This document shows, one piece after another, positions 38,501 to 45,261 of a stretch of DNA of 64,000 nucleotides; the first letter of the stretch is position 1; each line of letters opens with the position of its first letter. The translations under genes were made by a program, and so were the position numbers. The DNA is from Priestia koreensis (lineage in GTDB: Bacteria; Bacillota; Bacilli; Bacillales; Bacillaceae_H). Location: assembly GCF_001274935.1 (NCBI RefSeq), contig NZ_LILC01000002.1:391924-455923 (forward strand). Reading direction: 5' to 3'. Below the pieces are notes generated by a model. That model was not told the DNA's origin. It saw only the letters and a list, made by a program, of their open reading frames with translations, and did not search any database.

Positions 38501-38720
38501 TATGGGCACTGTTATTTTATCAGCGGCCATTATTTTGGCTGGTACATTTGCAGCCATGCTTCCATCTGGGGTACTGTCGCTTCTTCAAATTGCGACACTA
38601 GTGCTAACAGGGCTATTGTTATATGCCCTGCTGCTTTTACCGTTCTTCGTACCAAGTATGGTGAAGATTTTCGGCAAGGCAAACTGGTGGCCATTTTTAC
38701 AACATAAAGAAGAGAAATGA
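35577..38720 (+). CDS. MMPL/RND-family exporter with large extracellular repeat domain
   Basis: 1047 residues. Two MMPL halves: helices at about 8-28 and 180-380, and at about 870-1040, each with the RND proton-relay segment (GIGTDYCILLLSRFKEE and ALGVDYSIFLMDRF). Between them (about 470-800) is a long extracellular stretch of repeated L-x-x-G-x-x-x-L helices (for example GLGELSGGYGEIQ, GLATANTNLSKV), like YhgE/Pip-type coiled segments. It probably exports a lipid or drug under MarR control. Related to YdgH and YdfJ but longer. Confidence 0.9.
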   Translation: MKAIIKLRWVLLAVWIVGAVVLSLLAPNMENLVREKGQIGVPSGYSSSLANEILDKKSGENENEASIVVVYHDKKKLDQQELEQIKHNIEQFKDQKKQLGITEVTTHFEQADLKNQLVSKDNKTILALLTVDMTGKEIGDIRKSLQKVVDKSAVEAHMTGSNLIDEDVVVSSQEGLKKTEIITLVFILAVLIIVFRSVVAPIIPLITVGFTYIISQSIVAYLVDYFDFPLSNFTQIFLVAILFGIGTDYCILLLSRFKEEMVNYEDPLDAIAATYKTAGRTVLFSGLAVLVGFASIGLATFKLYQSASAVAIGVAVLLLALWTVVPFFMVVLGKKLFWPMKGAIGHSQSRLWGWAGNLSIKRPFIVLLILAAVIAPLLWKYDGKLSFNSLDEIGDSYESVKGFNLISDSFGPGESLPAKIVIENDERMDNREYLTIIEKINRELDKVKVVDKVRSATRPVGDDLEDLYVSNQVDELNKGLGQGNDGIVKIRDGLKEASTNLTNSTPQMKEATGNITKLVEGTNGIKTGVTQVQSGLTTIEEGLRKGTLGAGEAKKGLQEVKKNAVKLANANSELLKGYQTLQGGLGELSGGYGEIQKNLSSISEGLAAINTQMGLLPQKYPDVQSNANFMRDYGALQQQVGKLSGGATELNKGLQTLNTNLQGASKGLATANTNLSKVVQGQQAFGAGIDQLITGITQLETGIGKAADGQSQIISKLPEMSTGLGKLAEGQKQLQTGVGTFVSKIGELTNGLDQSVTGLTKVSGGLDSATSYLAELAKSQDKDMTGWYLPKDALKNKEFQQILDVYMSTDRKVTTIDVVLKVNPYSNKALTNIQEVEDAVKRGMNDTKLENATFGISGVSSIFADLKQISDADYSKTVTFMLIGIALILIILLRSLIMPAYIIASLLLTYYTSAAMTEVIFVDILGYPGVNWAVPFFGFVLLMALGVDYSIFLMDRFNEYRKHKVEEAIILSMKNMGTVILSAAIILAGTFAAMLPSGVLSLLQIATLVLTGLLLYALLLLPFFVPSMVKIFGKANWWPFLQHKEEK

Positions 38721-38754
38721 AAAAAGCGCGAGACCAATGGTCTCGCGCTTTTTA
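38720..38754. terminator. Bidirectional terminator, mmpL / ykuE
   Basis: AAAAAGCGCGAGACC / GGTCTCGCGCTTTTT, 15 pairs. The ykuE stop codon lies in its edge. Confidence 0.92.
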
Positions 38755-39615
38755 GTGATGTAAGACAAAAAGTGTAATTTCCGGCTTGGCTAAAAATCGA
38801 AAAGGAAGCCTAGTAGTGCCAAGGCCGCGATTCACATAGAGTGCCATTTTAGAAGGTCCAATTTCAAAGGTGCCTTCTTCATATTTACGTCCATAAGGAG
38901 GCGTATAGAGCGGGCCATAAAATGGAATTTGAATCTGTCCACCGTGCGTATGTCCAGATAGCTGAAGATCCACGTTATACGCCGCTACTTTTTTAGCGAC
39001 ATCAGGCTCGTGAACCATCGCCAATGAAAAATTGTCTTTTCCCAATGTGCCGAATGTTTTTTGATAATCAGGCTGTCCTAACATAATATCGTCTAAGCCA
39101 CTAATCGTAATAAACGATTGATCAATGAGGCTAACCTTTACCGTTTCATTACGAAGTAGTTGAAAGCCAGAATCCTCAATCGCTTTTCTGTAAATATCTG
39201 TTCCGTAACCTCCGTGGTCGTGGTTTCCATAGATAGCAAATTTCCCGAGAGGCGCTTGGATCCGCTTTAAAATAGGTGGAATTAATTTTGTATATGGATA
39301 TTGATTTGGAATATCCATCAAATCCCCTGTAAACAACACAATATCCGGATCTAGCGCGTTAATTTTATCTACAAGGCGACTCAGCATTGAAAGGTCATAC
39401 GTTAAACCTAAATGGATATCGCTGAATTGCAGAATTTTAACGCCATCAAACCCTTTAGGAAGGTTAGCAAACGTCATATTTTTGGTCGTCACCTGTAACT
39501 GTCGAGGTTCTATGTATCTTGCATAGGCATAGCCAAGACTTGTAGTAAGCAAGGAGCCAATACCAATCGATAATAATCCTTTTAAAAAGACGCGTCTTGA
39601 GTATTTCTTTGTCAT
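38752..39615 (-). CDS. ykuE: Tat-exported metallophosphoesterase YkuE
   Basis: 287 residues. A twin-arginine signal (KYSRRVFLKG, residues 4-13, then a hydrophobic stretch to about 35) sends the folded enzyme out by the Tat path, as known for B. subtilis YkuE. Metal-binding motifs: FSDIHLG, FTGDLMD, YGNHDHGGYG and SGHTHGGQ. It is held at the wall or membrane; the substrate is uncertain. ATG 39615 starts MTKKYSRR; TTG 39627 is an alternative with no better ribosome site. Confidence 0.93.
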   Translation of the reverse strand: MTKKYSRRVFLKGLLSIGIGSLLTTSLGYAYARYIEPRQLQVTTKNMTFANLPKGFDGVKILQFSDIHLGLTYDLSMLSRLVDKINALDPDIVLFTGDLMDIPNQYPYTKLIPPILKRIQAPLGKFAIYGNHDHGGYGTDIYRKAIEDSGFQLLRNETVKVSLIDQSFITISGLDDIMLGQPDYQKTFGTLGKDNFSLAMVHEPDVAKKVAAYNVDLQLSGHTHGGQIQIPFYGPLYTPPYGRKYEEGTFEIGPSKMALYVNRGLGTTRLPFRFLAKPEITLFVLHH

Positions 39616-39944
39616 TACAATAACCAACCTAGCATCCTAAATTTTTTAATTATTTCTTGTTATTTATTTGATCGTGCATAGATGAGTATAACAGTTTACC
39701 TATGGGTACATCTATACTAAATTCCACTCATAATTGTGGAAACCCTCTAGGAATGTTGGATTATTTCATTCTATATGAATAGTAAGTTTTCGTAAACGAA
39801 AGGATGTGTTTAACAAGAATGGAGATAGAAGTGTCATTTTCCCGTGAATTATTTAAAAATTTTGAAAGAAACGTGTCAACTTGAGTAGAAAAAAGGTAAA
39901 ATGAGTATGATAGCAGTTAAAATTTTCATCAAGGGGGATGGAGA
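39616..39944. other. Intergenic region between ykuE and fadH
   Basis: 329 bases between divergent genes. Two symmetric sites are visible: TTCCAC-N8-GTGGAA (39722-39741) and TTTCG-TAAA-CGAAA (39788-39801). I do not see the fatty-acid FadR consensus. Promoters are not clear. Confidence 0.5.
39722..39741. repeat. Inverted repeat TTCCAC-N8-GTGGAA
   Basis: Perfect 6-base arms, about 107 bases upstream of the ykuE start and 203 before fadH. Looks like an operator; the binding protein is unknown. Confidence 0.45.
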
Positions 39945-40709
39945 ATGAAAAACAAGGTTGTTATTGTAACAGGTGGATCTAGTGGTATGGGGAAATATAT
40001 GGCGCAGCGTTTCGCGAAGGACGGCGCGTATGTGGTTATCACGGGTCGTACCGAGGAGAAATTACAAAAAGTAAAAACAGAAATTGAAACGTTTGATGGA
40101 CAAGTATTGGTTGTGCCAATGGATGTTCGTCAGCCTGAGCACGTGGCTCATATGGTTAAAGCGACAGATGAAGCGTTTGGCCGAATTGATTATTTGGTGA
40201 ACAACGCGGCAGGAAATTTCATCTGTCCAGCGGAAAAACTAAGCGTGAATGGATGGAACAGCGTCATTGATATCGTGTTAAATGGAACGTTCTATTGCAG
40301 TTCAGCAGTTGGAAACTACTGGATTGACCGTAATATTAAAGGAAGCATTATTAACATTGTGGCTACGTATGCTTGGAATGCTGGAGCTGGTGTTCTTCAT
40401 TCTGCTTGTGCAAAATCTGGGGTATTAACGATGACACGTACGTTAGCTGTAGAGTGGGGGAAAAAATACGGAATCCGCGTGAACGCTATTGCACCTGGAC
40501 CAATTGAGCGTACAGGGGGAGCAGACAAGCTTTGGGAATCAGAAGAAGCGGCAAAACGTACGTTAAATTCGGTTCCACTAGGTCGATTAGGCACACCAGA
40601 AGAAATCGCTGCGTTGGCTTCCTTCTTGTTCTCAGATGAAGCCGCTTACATTAATGGTGACTGTATTACAATGGATGGTGGTCAGTGGTTAAGTCCGCAC
40701 CCATTTTAA
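39945..40709 (+). CDS. fadH: 2,4-dienoyl-CoA reductase (FadH/YkuF)
   Basis: Short-chain dehydrogenase, 254 residues, that reduces dienoyl-CoA in breakdown of unsaturated fatty acids. NADP site TGGSSGMGKYMA, NNAAGN, and the end motif for tetramers. The usual YxxxK is replaced by HSACAK with a Tyr further upstream (VATYAWNAG), the arrangement seen in dienoyl-CoA reductases, which supports this over generic SDR. Length equals B. subtilis FadH. Ribosome site AAGGGGGATGG. Confidence 0.92.
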   Translation: MKNKVVIVTGGSSGMGKYMAQRFAKDGAYVVITGRTEEKLQKVKTEIETFDGQVLVVPMDVRQPEHVAHMVKATDEAFGRIDYLVNNAAGNFICPAEKLSVNGWNSVIDIVLNGTFYCSSAVGNYWIDRNIKGSIINIVATYAWNAGAGVLHSACAKSGVLTMTRTLAVEWGKKYGIRVNAIAPGPIERTGGADKLWESEEAAKRTLNSVPLGRLGTPEEIAALASFLFSDEAAYINGDCITMDGGQWLSPHPF

Positions 40710-40771
40710 GAGCACCATTCTTTTTCTACATATGTGCGTAAAGAAAAAGATAGTGATATACTGCTTTGGTG

Positions 40772-40806
40772 AAGGGGATAAGTCACATGACTTATCCCTT
40801 TTTCTT
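40772..40806 (+). terminator. Terminator of fadH
   Basis: AAGGGGATAAGTCA / TGACTTATCCCTT, then TTTTC. Confidence 0.85.
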
Positions 40807-40960
40807 CTAGTGGAGATGGCACTAGCATAAATGCGATATCCATATTATACTATTGAATATTATGAATGTTCTTGAACCTTTTCGGGTGTTGAGAAGCTAA
40901 AACCATGGGTGTGTAAAAGTCCATATGAAACACATCGTAGAAAAAGAATGGAGGTGTGGT

Positions 40961-42172
40961 ATGGATCCACTTGACGTATTAACAAGCTTAGAGAATGTTT
41001 TCCCTTATTATCAGGCTATTTTTAGTGCAGATGAGCATACCATTGTAGGCTACGAGGTGTTAGCGAGAATTCGAACAGAAAATGGCGTTGAAAGTCTAGG
41101 GCCTTTTTTTCAAGATGAATCGATCCCTGATGAGTATCGTATTGATGTAGATCGAGTCGTTCTTTCCCTCGCTTTGGAACATGCATTGACGAGTCCAGAT
41201 GCGTATATGCTATTTATTAATCAAAACGCCAATCTGCTGATGAATGATCATGGTGAAACACTGCTGTCATTGCTGCAGTCTTTTGAAGAGAAAGGGCTCT
41301 CCTTAAACCGCATCGTACTAGAAGTGACGGAGCATGATTTTGAAGGCGATATTGAACAGCTTCACCATCTGCTGACGTATTATAGAACCTACGGCATTAA
41401 GGTCGCGGTCGATAATATTGGGAAGGAGAGCAGTAACCTGGATCGTATCGGCTTACTGGCACCCGATATTTTGAAAATTGATTTGCATACGATGCGGAAA
41501 ACATCGATGCCACAAGCCTATCAAGACGTTCTGTATTCCCTAGCTCTCTTAGCGAGAAAAGTAGGAGCAACCTTACTATATGAAGAAATTGAAGCATCCT
41601 TTCAGCTTCAGTATGCATGGCGGAACGGCGGACGTTATTTTCAAGGATTTTATCTACATAAGCCATCCCCAGATATTCAAGAGGCAACCTTGCTGAAGGA
41701 TAAATTAAGACAGCAATTCGAAATGTTTATTTCTCATGAAAAAAAGCGTCTGCTGTCTATTTACCATTTGTCACAAATCTTTGAAGAGCAGCTTCAGCGT
41801 ATCATGGTGAAGGGCAAAAAAGTGGAGAGCTATGACGAGATGATTGCGCTTGTTGCTTCTCATTTAACGAATTCTAGTTTTCGGATTTATGTGTGTGATG
41901 AAAATGGCTTTCAAAAGTCAGCGAATATTGTAAAACACGAAAATACATGGGAGCTTAAACCAGAGTATATGCTGAAAAACTGGAGTTGGCGTCCCTACTT
42001 TTTAGCCAACATTATCCGCATGAGTGTGGATAAAAAGGGGATATTATCAGACGTATATAGCGATATTGAGACAGGTGAAAATATTCGAACATTTTCCTAT
42101 CCGATCGATCACCAGCACTATCTTTTTGTGGACTTATCATATGATTATTTATATGAGCAAGATGCGCTTTGA
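40961..42172 (+). CDS. ykuI: EAL-domain c-di-GMP-binding protein YkuI
   Basis: 403 residues: EAL domain (about 1-250) and a C-terminal PAS-like sensor domain (about 260-400). The signature EAL reads EVL (GYEVLARI), Asn, Glu and Lys sites are kept (INQNAN, LEVTEHD, DILKIDL), but the metal-binding DD pair is DN (VDNIG). B. subtilis YkuI binds c-di-GMP with little or no hydrolysis, and this sequence fits a receptor role better than an active phosphodiesterase. ATG 40961 follows GGAGGTG; the longer frame from 40925 lacks a site. Confidence 0.92.
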   Translation: MDPLDVLTSLENVFPYYQAIFSADEHTIVGYEVLARIRTENGVESLGPFFQDESIPDEYRIDVDRVVLSLALEHALTSPDAYMLFINQNANLLMNDHGETLLSLLQSFEEKGLSLNRIVLEVTEHDFEGDIEQLHHLLTYYRTYGIKVAVDNIGKESSNLDRIGLLAPDILKIDLHTMRKTSMPQAYQDVLYSLALLARKVGATLLYEEIEASFQLQYAWRNGGRYFQGFYLHKPSPDIQEATLLKDKLRQQFEMFISHEKKRLLSIYHLSQIFEEQLQRIMVKGKKVESYDEMIALVASHLTNSSFRIYVCDENGFQKSANIVKHENTWELKPEYMLKNWSWRPYFLANIIRMSVDKKGILSDVYSDIETGENIRTFSYPIDHQHYLFVDLSYDYLYEQDAL

Positions 42173-42182
42173 GTATGTCATA

Positions 42183-42219
42183 AAGCCTTCTACCGCCTTT
42201 GAGCAGTAGGAGGCTTTTG
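42183..42219 (+). terminator. Terminator of ykuI
   Basis: AAGCCTTCTAC / GTAGGAGGCTT, 11 pairs with one wobble, then TTG. Confidence 0.75.
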
Positions 42220-42293
42220 TTTGTATATTGTTTGTTTATATTTGGAAAACTAACATACATATCACGTTTAATCTGTAAGGGAGGAAAAAAGTC

Positions 42294-42527
42294 ATGGGAC
42301 TTATACCGATATTAGCGGTAGCGGCTGTCGTTATTATTTTAGGCGGGTTGCTGTATACGTATCTAATTGGACGTAAGCAGCGCCTTTTAGATGGGGAGTT
42401 AGACAGTGCGGTTAGCGAGCGTGTGCAAGAACGACCTTATATGCGAAATCCCATCTTTCTCGTCTATATTTTTGGTTTTTTAATCTTTTTAGGAATCGTC
42501 GCCGTGATGGCGATTGTTTACAGATAA
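42294..42527 (+). CDS. Small two-helix membrane protein
   Basis: 77 residues with hydrophobic segments at about 3-24 and 55-75 and a charged middle (GRKQRLLDGELDSAVSERVQER). Good ribosome site GGGAGG. The next gene starts 23 bases on, so the two form a pair. No known family; the layout suggests a small membrane partner of the secreted neighbour. Confidence 0.75.
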   Translation: MGLIPILAVAAVVIILGGLLYTYLIGRKQRLLDGELDSAVSERVQERPYMRNPIFLVYIFGFLIFLGIVAVMAIVYR

Positions 42528-42550
42528 TAGGAAAGAAGGAGCGAGATAAC

Positions 42551-43081
42551 ATGAAAAAACACGCCATGATCGTGCTAGCTTTGCTGATGACTTTTTGGAC
42601 AGGGAATTATGCGAGCGCAAAAGTGAACACCGTTCATCCTTCGCGAATTGAAGTGTTTACTTTTATGCATGATGCGTTTCAAGCGCAGTTAAAGCTGAGT
42701 GAAGCCTACCATACGAAAGCTGAAACAGAACGAGTATTAACCCCATATTTTTCAAAATCATATACAGATCAATTTTTAAAAGAGAACGTCGTAAAAGAAG
42801 CGCAGGGCTATATTAGCTACGGGGGAGATCTTTCTCCGTATTATATTCCGTATTTTTCCTATAACGGCGATACGAAAATGATCTATGATGATCAAAAACA
42901 TAAGCTGTACGTATACGAATATTTCCCTGATGAAACGGATGGACCTGTCAAATACGGGGATCACTATGAAATGATTACGCTAAAGCTGTACGGACCGCAG
43001 TGGAAAATTGTGCAATACACCTTCAGCAAAGAGAAGCCTGTGCGTTCAGTCAAAACGTTTCACGAAATTAAAGCGGATTAA
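42551..43081 (+). CDS. Secreted protein of unknown function (DUF3993-like)
   Basis: 176 residues with a signal peptide (about 1-23, cut after ASA) and a mature part rich in Tyr, Lys and Asp (YFSKSYTDQF, GYISYGGDLSPYY, YEYFPDETDGP). It resembles the DUF3993 group of Bacillus secreted proteins, but I am not certain. AAGGAGCGA before the ATG. Probably in one transcript with the two-helix membrane protein. Confidence 0.75.
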   Translation: MKKHAMIVLALLMTFWTGNYASAKVNTVHPSRIEVFTFMHDAFQAQLKLSEAYHTKAETERVLTPYFSKSYTDQFLKENVVKEAQGYISYGGDLSPYYIPYFSYNGDTKMIYDDQKHKLYVYEYFPDETDGPVKYGDHYEMITLKLYGPQWKIVQYTFSKEKPVRSVKTFHEIKAD

Positions 43082-43113
43082 AAAAGCAGACCTTCTCATA
43101 GGGGAAGGTCTGC
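43080..43113 (-). terminator. Terminator of the glutaredoxin gene
   Basis: GCAGACCTTC / GAAGGTCTGC on the minus strand with a TTTTTT tail. It also covers the end of the converging secreted-protein gene. Confidence 0.85.
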
Positions 43114-43125
43114 CATGAATTCGTA

Positions 43126-43359
43126 TTAGAGATTTAATAATTCTTCTAGTTTCGGTAAGTTAAAACCGATTACGAGGTCATCATCTACTTTGACGGTAGG
43201 AGTAGAGTAAGCTTGAAAAGTATGAATCATTCGTTCTCTGGCTGCTTTGTCAGTAGAAACATCAAACTCGGTAAACTTAATTTGATGATGCGTTAAAAAC
43301 TGTTTAACAACTTGACATGGTGGACATTCAGGCTGTGAATACACTTCTACTTTTTTCAT
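43126..43359 (-). CDS. Glutaredoxin-like redox protein
   Basis: 77 residues with the thioredoxin fold of NrdH/glutaredoxin proteins: active site Cys12-Pro-Pro-Cys15, cis-Pro in STPTVKVDDD, and GFNLPKLEELL near the end. It would reduce disulfides in the cytoplasm; the reductant and partner are unknown. ATG 43359 is preferred over ATG 43368 because AAGGATGG lies five to six bases before it. Confidence 0.9.
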   Translation of the reverse strand: MKKVEVYSQPECPPCQVVKQFLTHHQIKFTEFDVSTDKAARERMIHTFQAYSTPTVKVDDDLVIGFNLPKLEELLNL

Positions 43360-43505
43360 AAAAACCATCCTTACTTTAAAATATGCCTACAATGTGTAGT
43401 GCAATGATTACTATTCTTGTGATGAAATAGTATCTACATTATAGATAATTTTAATGAATAAGGCTAGAAATATGAGAGTTGTTTAAAGAATTATCCTGAA
43501 ATCCC

Positions 43506-43534
43506 TTGAGTTTTTGGATAAGGTAGCATATAGT
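43506..43534 (+). promoter_or_regulatory. Promoter of ykuJ
   Basis: TTGAGT (43506-43511) and TATAGT (43529-43534), spacing 17. Confidence 0.6.
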
Positions 43535-43627
43535 TTAAACGTATGTTGTCTTTCTTTAGGTAATGGCATAGAAAAATGTCAGTAGCAAAACCTAATGATT
43601 AAAGACAGGTAGAAAGGAGTCAAGTGA

Positions 43628-43864
43628 ATGTCACAGTTACAAGGTATTTTAACTCGTTTAATAAATCTTCGTGAACAAGCAGGTAATGGTGAAGCACCAC
43701 AACGTTTTTTTGAAGTAGAAGGAAAACGTATTTGTAGTGTGAAATACCATGAAAAAGCAGAAACATATGAGCTAGAAGTATACGTTGATGGCGAAAAACC
43801 AAAAGTGTATCAATTTGATAACGTTGATATGATTGCAATTGAAATTTTTGAACTAATTAACTAA
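43628..43864 (+). CDS. ykuJ: YkuJ-family protein
   Basis: 78 residues. FFEVEGKRICSVKYHEKAETYELEV and YQFDNVDMIAIEIFELIN follow YkuJ of B. subtilis (79 residues) closely; a structure is known but no function. Alternating strands with a C-terminal helix. AAAGGAG before the ATG, own promoter and terminator. Confidence 0.92.
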   Translation: MSQLQGILTRLINLREQAGNGEAPQRFFEVEGKRICSVKYHEKAETYELEVYVDGEKPKVYQFDNVDMIAIEIFELIN

Positions 43865-43868
43865 AAAA

Positions 43869-43913
43869 ATGAAAGAACGACTGCTTAAATTTTTTGAGAG
43901 TCGTTCTTTTTTT
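43869..43913 (+). terminator. Terminator of ykuJ
   Basis: AAAGAACGACT / AGTCGTTCTTT with T7 after it. Confidence 0.9.
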
Positions 43914-43972
43914 ATGCTTTTGTTTTGTTCTTATATACGAGAATGAAGCAATCGCTTAAGATTTGCAAAAAT

Positions 43973-44009
43973 AGTCGAATGCTGTAAAAAAAGCGAAAAA
44001 AATATCGAA
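43973..44009. promoter_or_regulatory. Candidate Spo0A boxes upstream of abbA
   Basis: AGTCGAA (43973-43979) and TATCGAA (44003-44009) each match six of seven bases of the 0A box TGTCGAA. They are 30 bp apart in the same orientation, and the second ends 9 bases before the -35. A further near-match TGTCAAA lies at 44055. Spo0A is known to activate abbA in B. subtilis. Confidence 0.55.
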
Positions 44010-44018
44010 AACGTAATA

Positions 44019-44047
44019 TTGACACATAAGCAAAAAAACTCTAGACT
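44019..44047 (+). promoter_or_regulatory. Promoter of abbA
   Basis: TTGACA (44019-44024) and TAGACT (44042-44047), spacing 17. Confidence 0.65.
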
Positions 44048-44116
44048 TAAATTGTGTCAAATAATCGAACTTTTTTGAAAGTTTGAATACTTGATGATGA
44101 AACTGGGGGGACGGTT

Positions 44117-44308
44117 ATGAGCGTCAAGAATGTAGTCACACTTACACAAGAAGAAGCACAGTTACTGTTAAACGTCTTGTTTGAACAACAATATGCTGTG
44201 GAGATTGTCAGCAGCCATATCAATGATATTGAGCAGGGATTAAAAAGAGTAGACCAACTTCAATATCAAAAGATCGCGTCGCTATACAACAGATTATGTG
44301 ACATGTAA
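44117..44308 (+). CDS. abbA: AbrB anti-repressor AbbA
   Basis: 63 residues, almost all helix. TQEEAQLLLNVLFEQQYAVEIVSSHINDIEQG matches the AbbA family (65 residues in B. subtilis). AbbA binds the DNA-binding domain of the transition-state regulator AbrB as a DNA mimic and frees genes for stationary phase and biofilm. Position between ykuJ and ccpC fits the B. subtilis neighbourhood. Ribosome site GGGGGGA. Confidence 0.9.
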   Translation: MSVKNVVTLTQEEAQLLLNVLFEQQYAVEIVSSHINDIEQGLKRVDQLQYQKIASLYNRLCDM

Positions 44309-44346
44309 CGATACATAGAATGTCGTGTAAATAAAAATGATTCAAG

Positions 44347-44380
44347 CAAAAAAGCAGTCTTTTAAAGATTGCTTTTTATT
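44347..44380. terminator. Bidirectional terminator, abbA / TSUP gene
   Basis: AAAAAGCAGTCTT / AAGATTGCTTTTT with a TTA loop; T-runs on both sides. Confidence 0.8.
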
Positions 44381-44389
44381 TTGTGTCCA

Positions 44390-45124
44390 TTACACTGATT
44401 TTTGAATGAGTTGATAGGTAAGCTGGACAATTAATAGAAATGTCACGAGCCGCAAAAGCCAGATAAGATAGACTTTTGGAAGTTTAGGAGCGAGTTTGAC
44501 AGCAAGCTGTGCGCCTAAAAAAGAGCCTAGTGCTAGAGGAAGTGCAACACTCCAATTAAAGTAAGGAGACGACACATACGTTATGAATGCACCTAAGCAG
44601 CTTAGGAAGGTTTGAAAGCGAGTAAATGCTATTGCTTTCAGATACGAAAGCCCTTGTTGCAAGAAGGTATACATTAATAACGTTCCCTGACCAGGACCGA
44701 ACATGCCGTCATACATCCCAATCCCAAATATAGCAGGAAACGTCATAAGCTTTGGCTTAGTGGTAACACCATCTTTTTGTGTGGGTTTTTTTAAGAAGTT
44801 TAAAAGCAGAGCAAAGCTTAGGAGGAAAATAGCGACAATCTGCATCGTATGTGCACTAATGTAGAGCGTAATTTTCCCACCAGTTACACCACCTAAAAAA
44901 CTGAAAGGTGCCATCCACAAGGCATGCTTCAGTTGAATCGTTTTATTTTTGAGAAGAACAAAAAAACTAGAAAAAGAACTAATGGTATTTGAAAATTTGT
45001 TGGACGAAATCACCGTATGAATTGGAATGCCAAGTAGTAGCATGGCTGGTACGTTAATTAACCCTCCGCTTCCGCACAGCGTTCCAATAAATGTTGCAAT
45101 AAATCCCACGAGAACTAATACCAC
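44390..45124 (-). CDS. TSUP (TauE/SafE) family permease
   Basis: 244 residues, about eight membrane helices. The opening GFIATFIGTLCGSGGLINVPAMLLLG and the repeat-like FGIGMYDGMFGPGQGTLLMY are the two TSUP half motifs. Relatives move sulfite, sulfoacetate or other organosulfur anions. The GTG start follows AAAGGTGATG; the nearby ATG in another frame stops at once. Divergent from ccpC. Confidence 0.88.
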   Translation of the reverse strand: MVLVLVGFIATFIGTLCGSGGLINVPAMLLLGIPIHTVISSNKFSNTISSFSSFFVLLKNKTIQLKHALWMAPFSFLGGVTGGKITLYISAHTMQIVAIFLLSFALLLNFLKKPTQKDGVTTKPKLMTFPAIFGIGMYDGMFGPGQGTLLMYTFLQQGLSYLKAIAFTRFQTFLSCLGAFITYVSSPYFNWSVALPLALGSFLGAQLAVKLAPKLPKVYLIWLLRLVTFLLIVQLTYQLIQKSV

Positions 45125-45219
45125 GATTGCATCATCACCTTTCCATATAAAAATCCGCTTCTTCTTTATTGTATTCGTAGAATGATCATAATGAAATAAT
45201 GAAAAAAATCAGTTATACT

Positions 45220-45234
45220 ATAAGTAAAACTTAT
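45220..45234. promoter_or_regulatory. CcpC operator (ATAA-N7-TTAT)
   Basis: ATAA-GTAAAAC-TTAT matches exactly the dyad bound by CcpC, 28 bases before the ccpC start codon. This fits autorepression, known for B. subtilis ccpC. Confidence 0.7.
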
Positions 45235-45261
45235 CGAATAAACCAAAGGAAGGACACGGCT

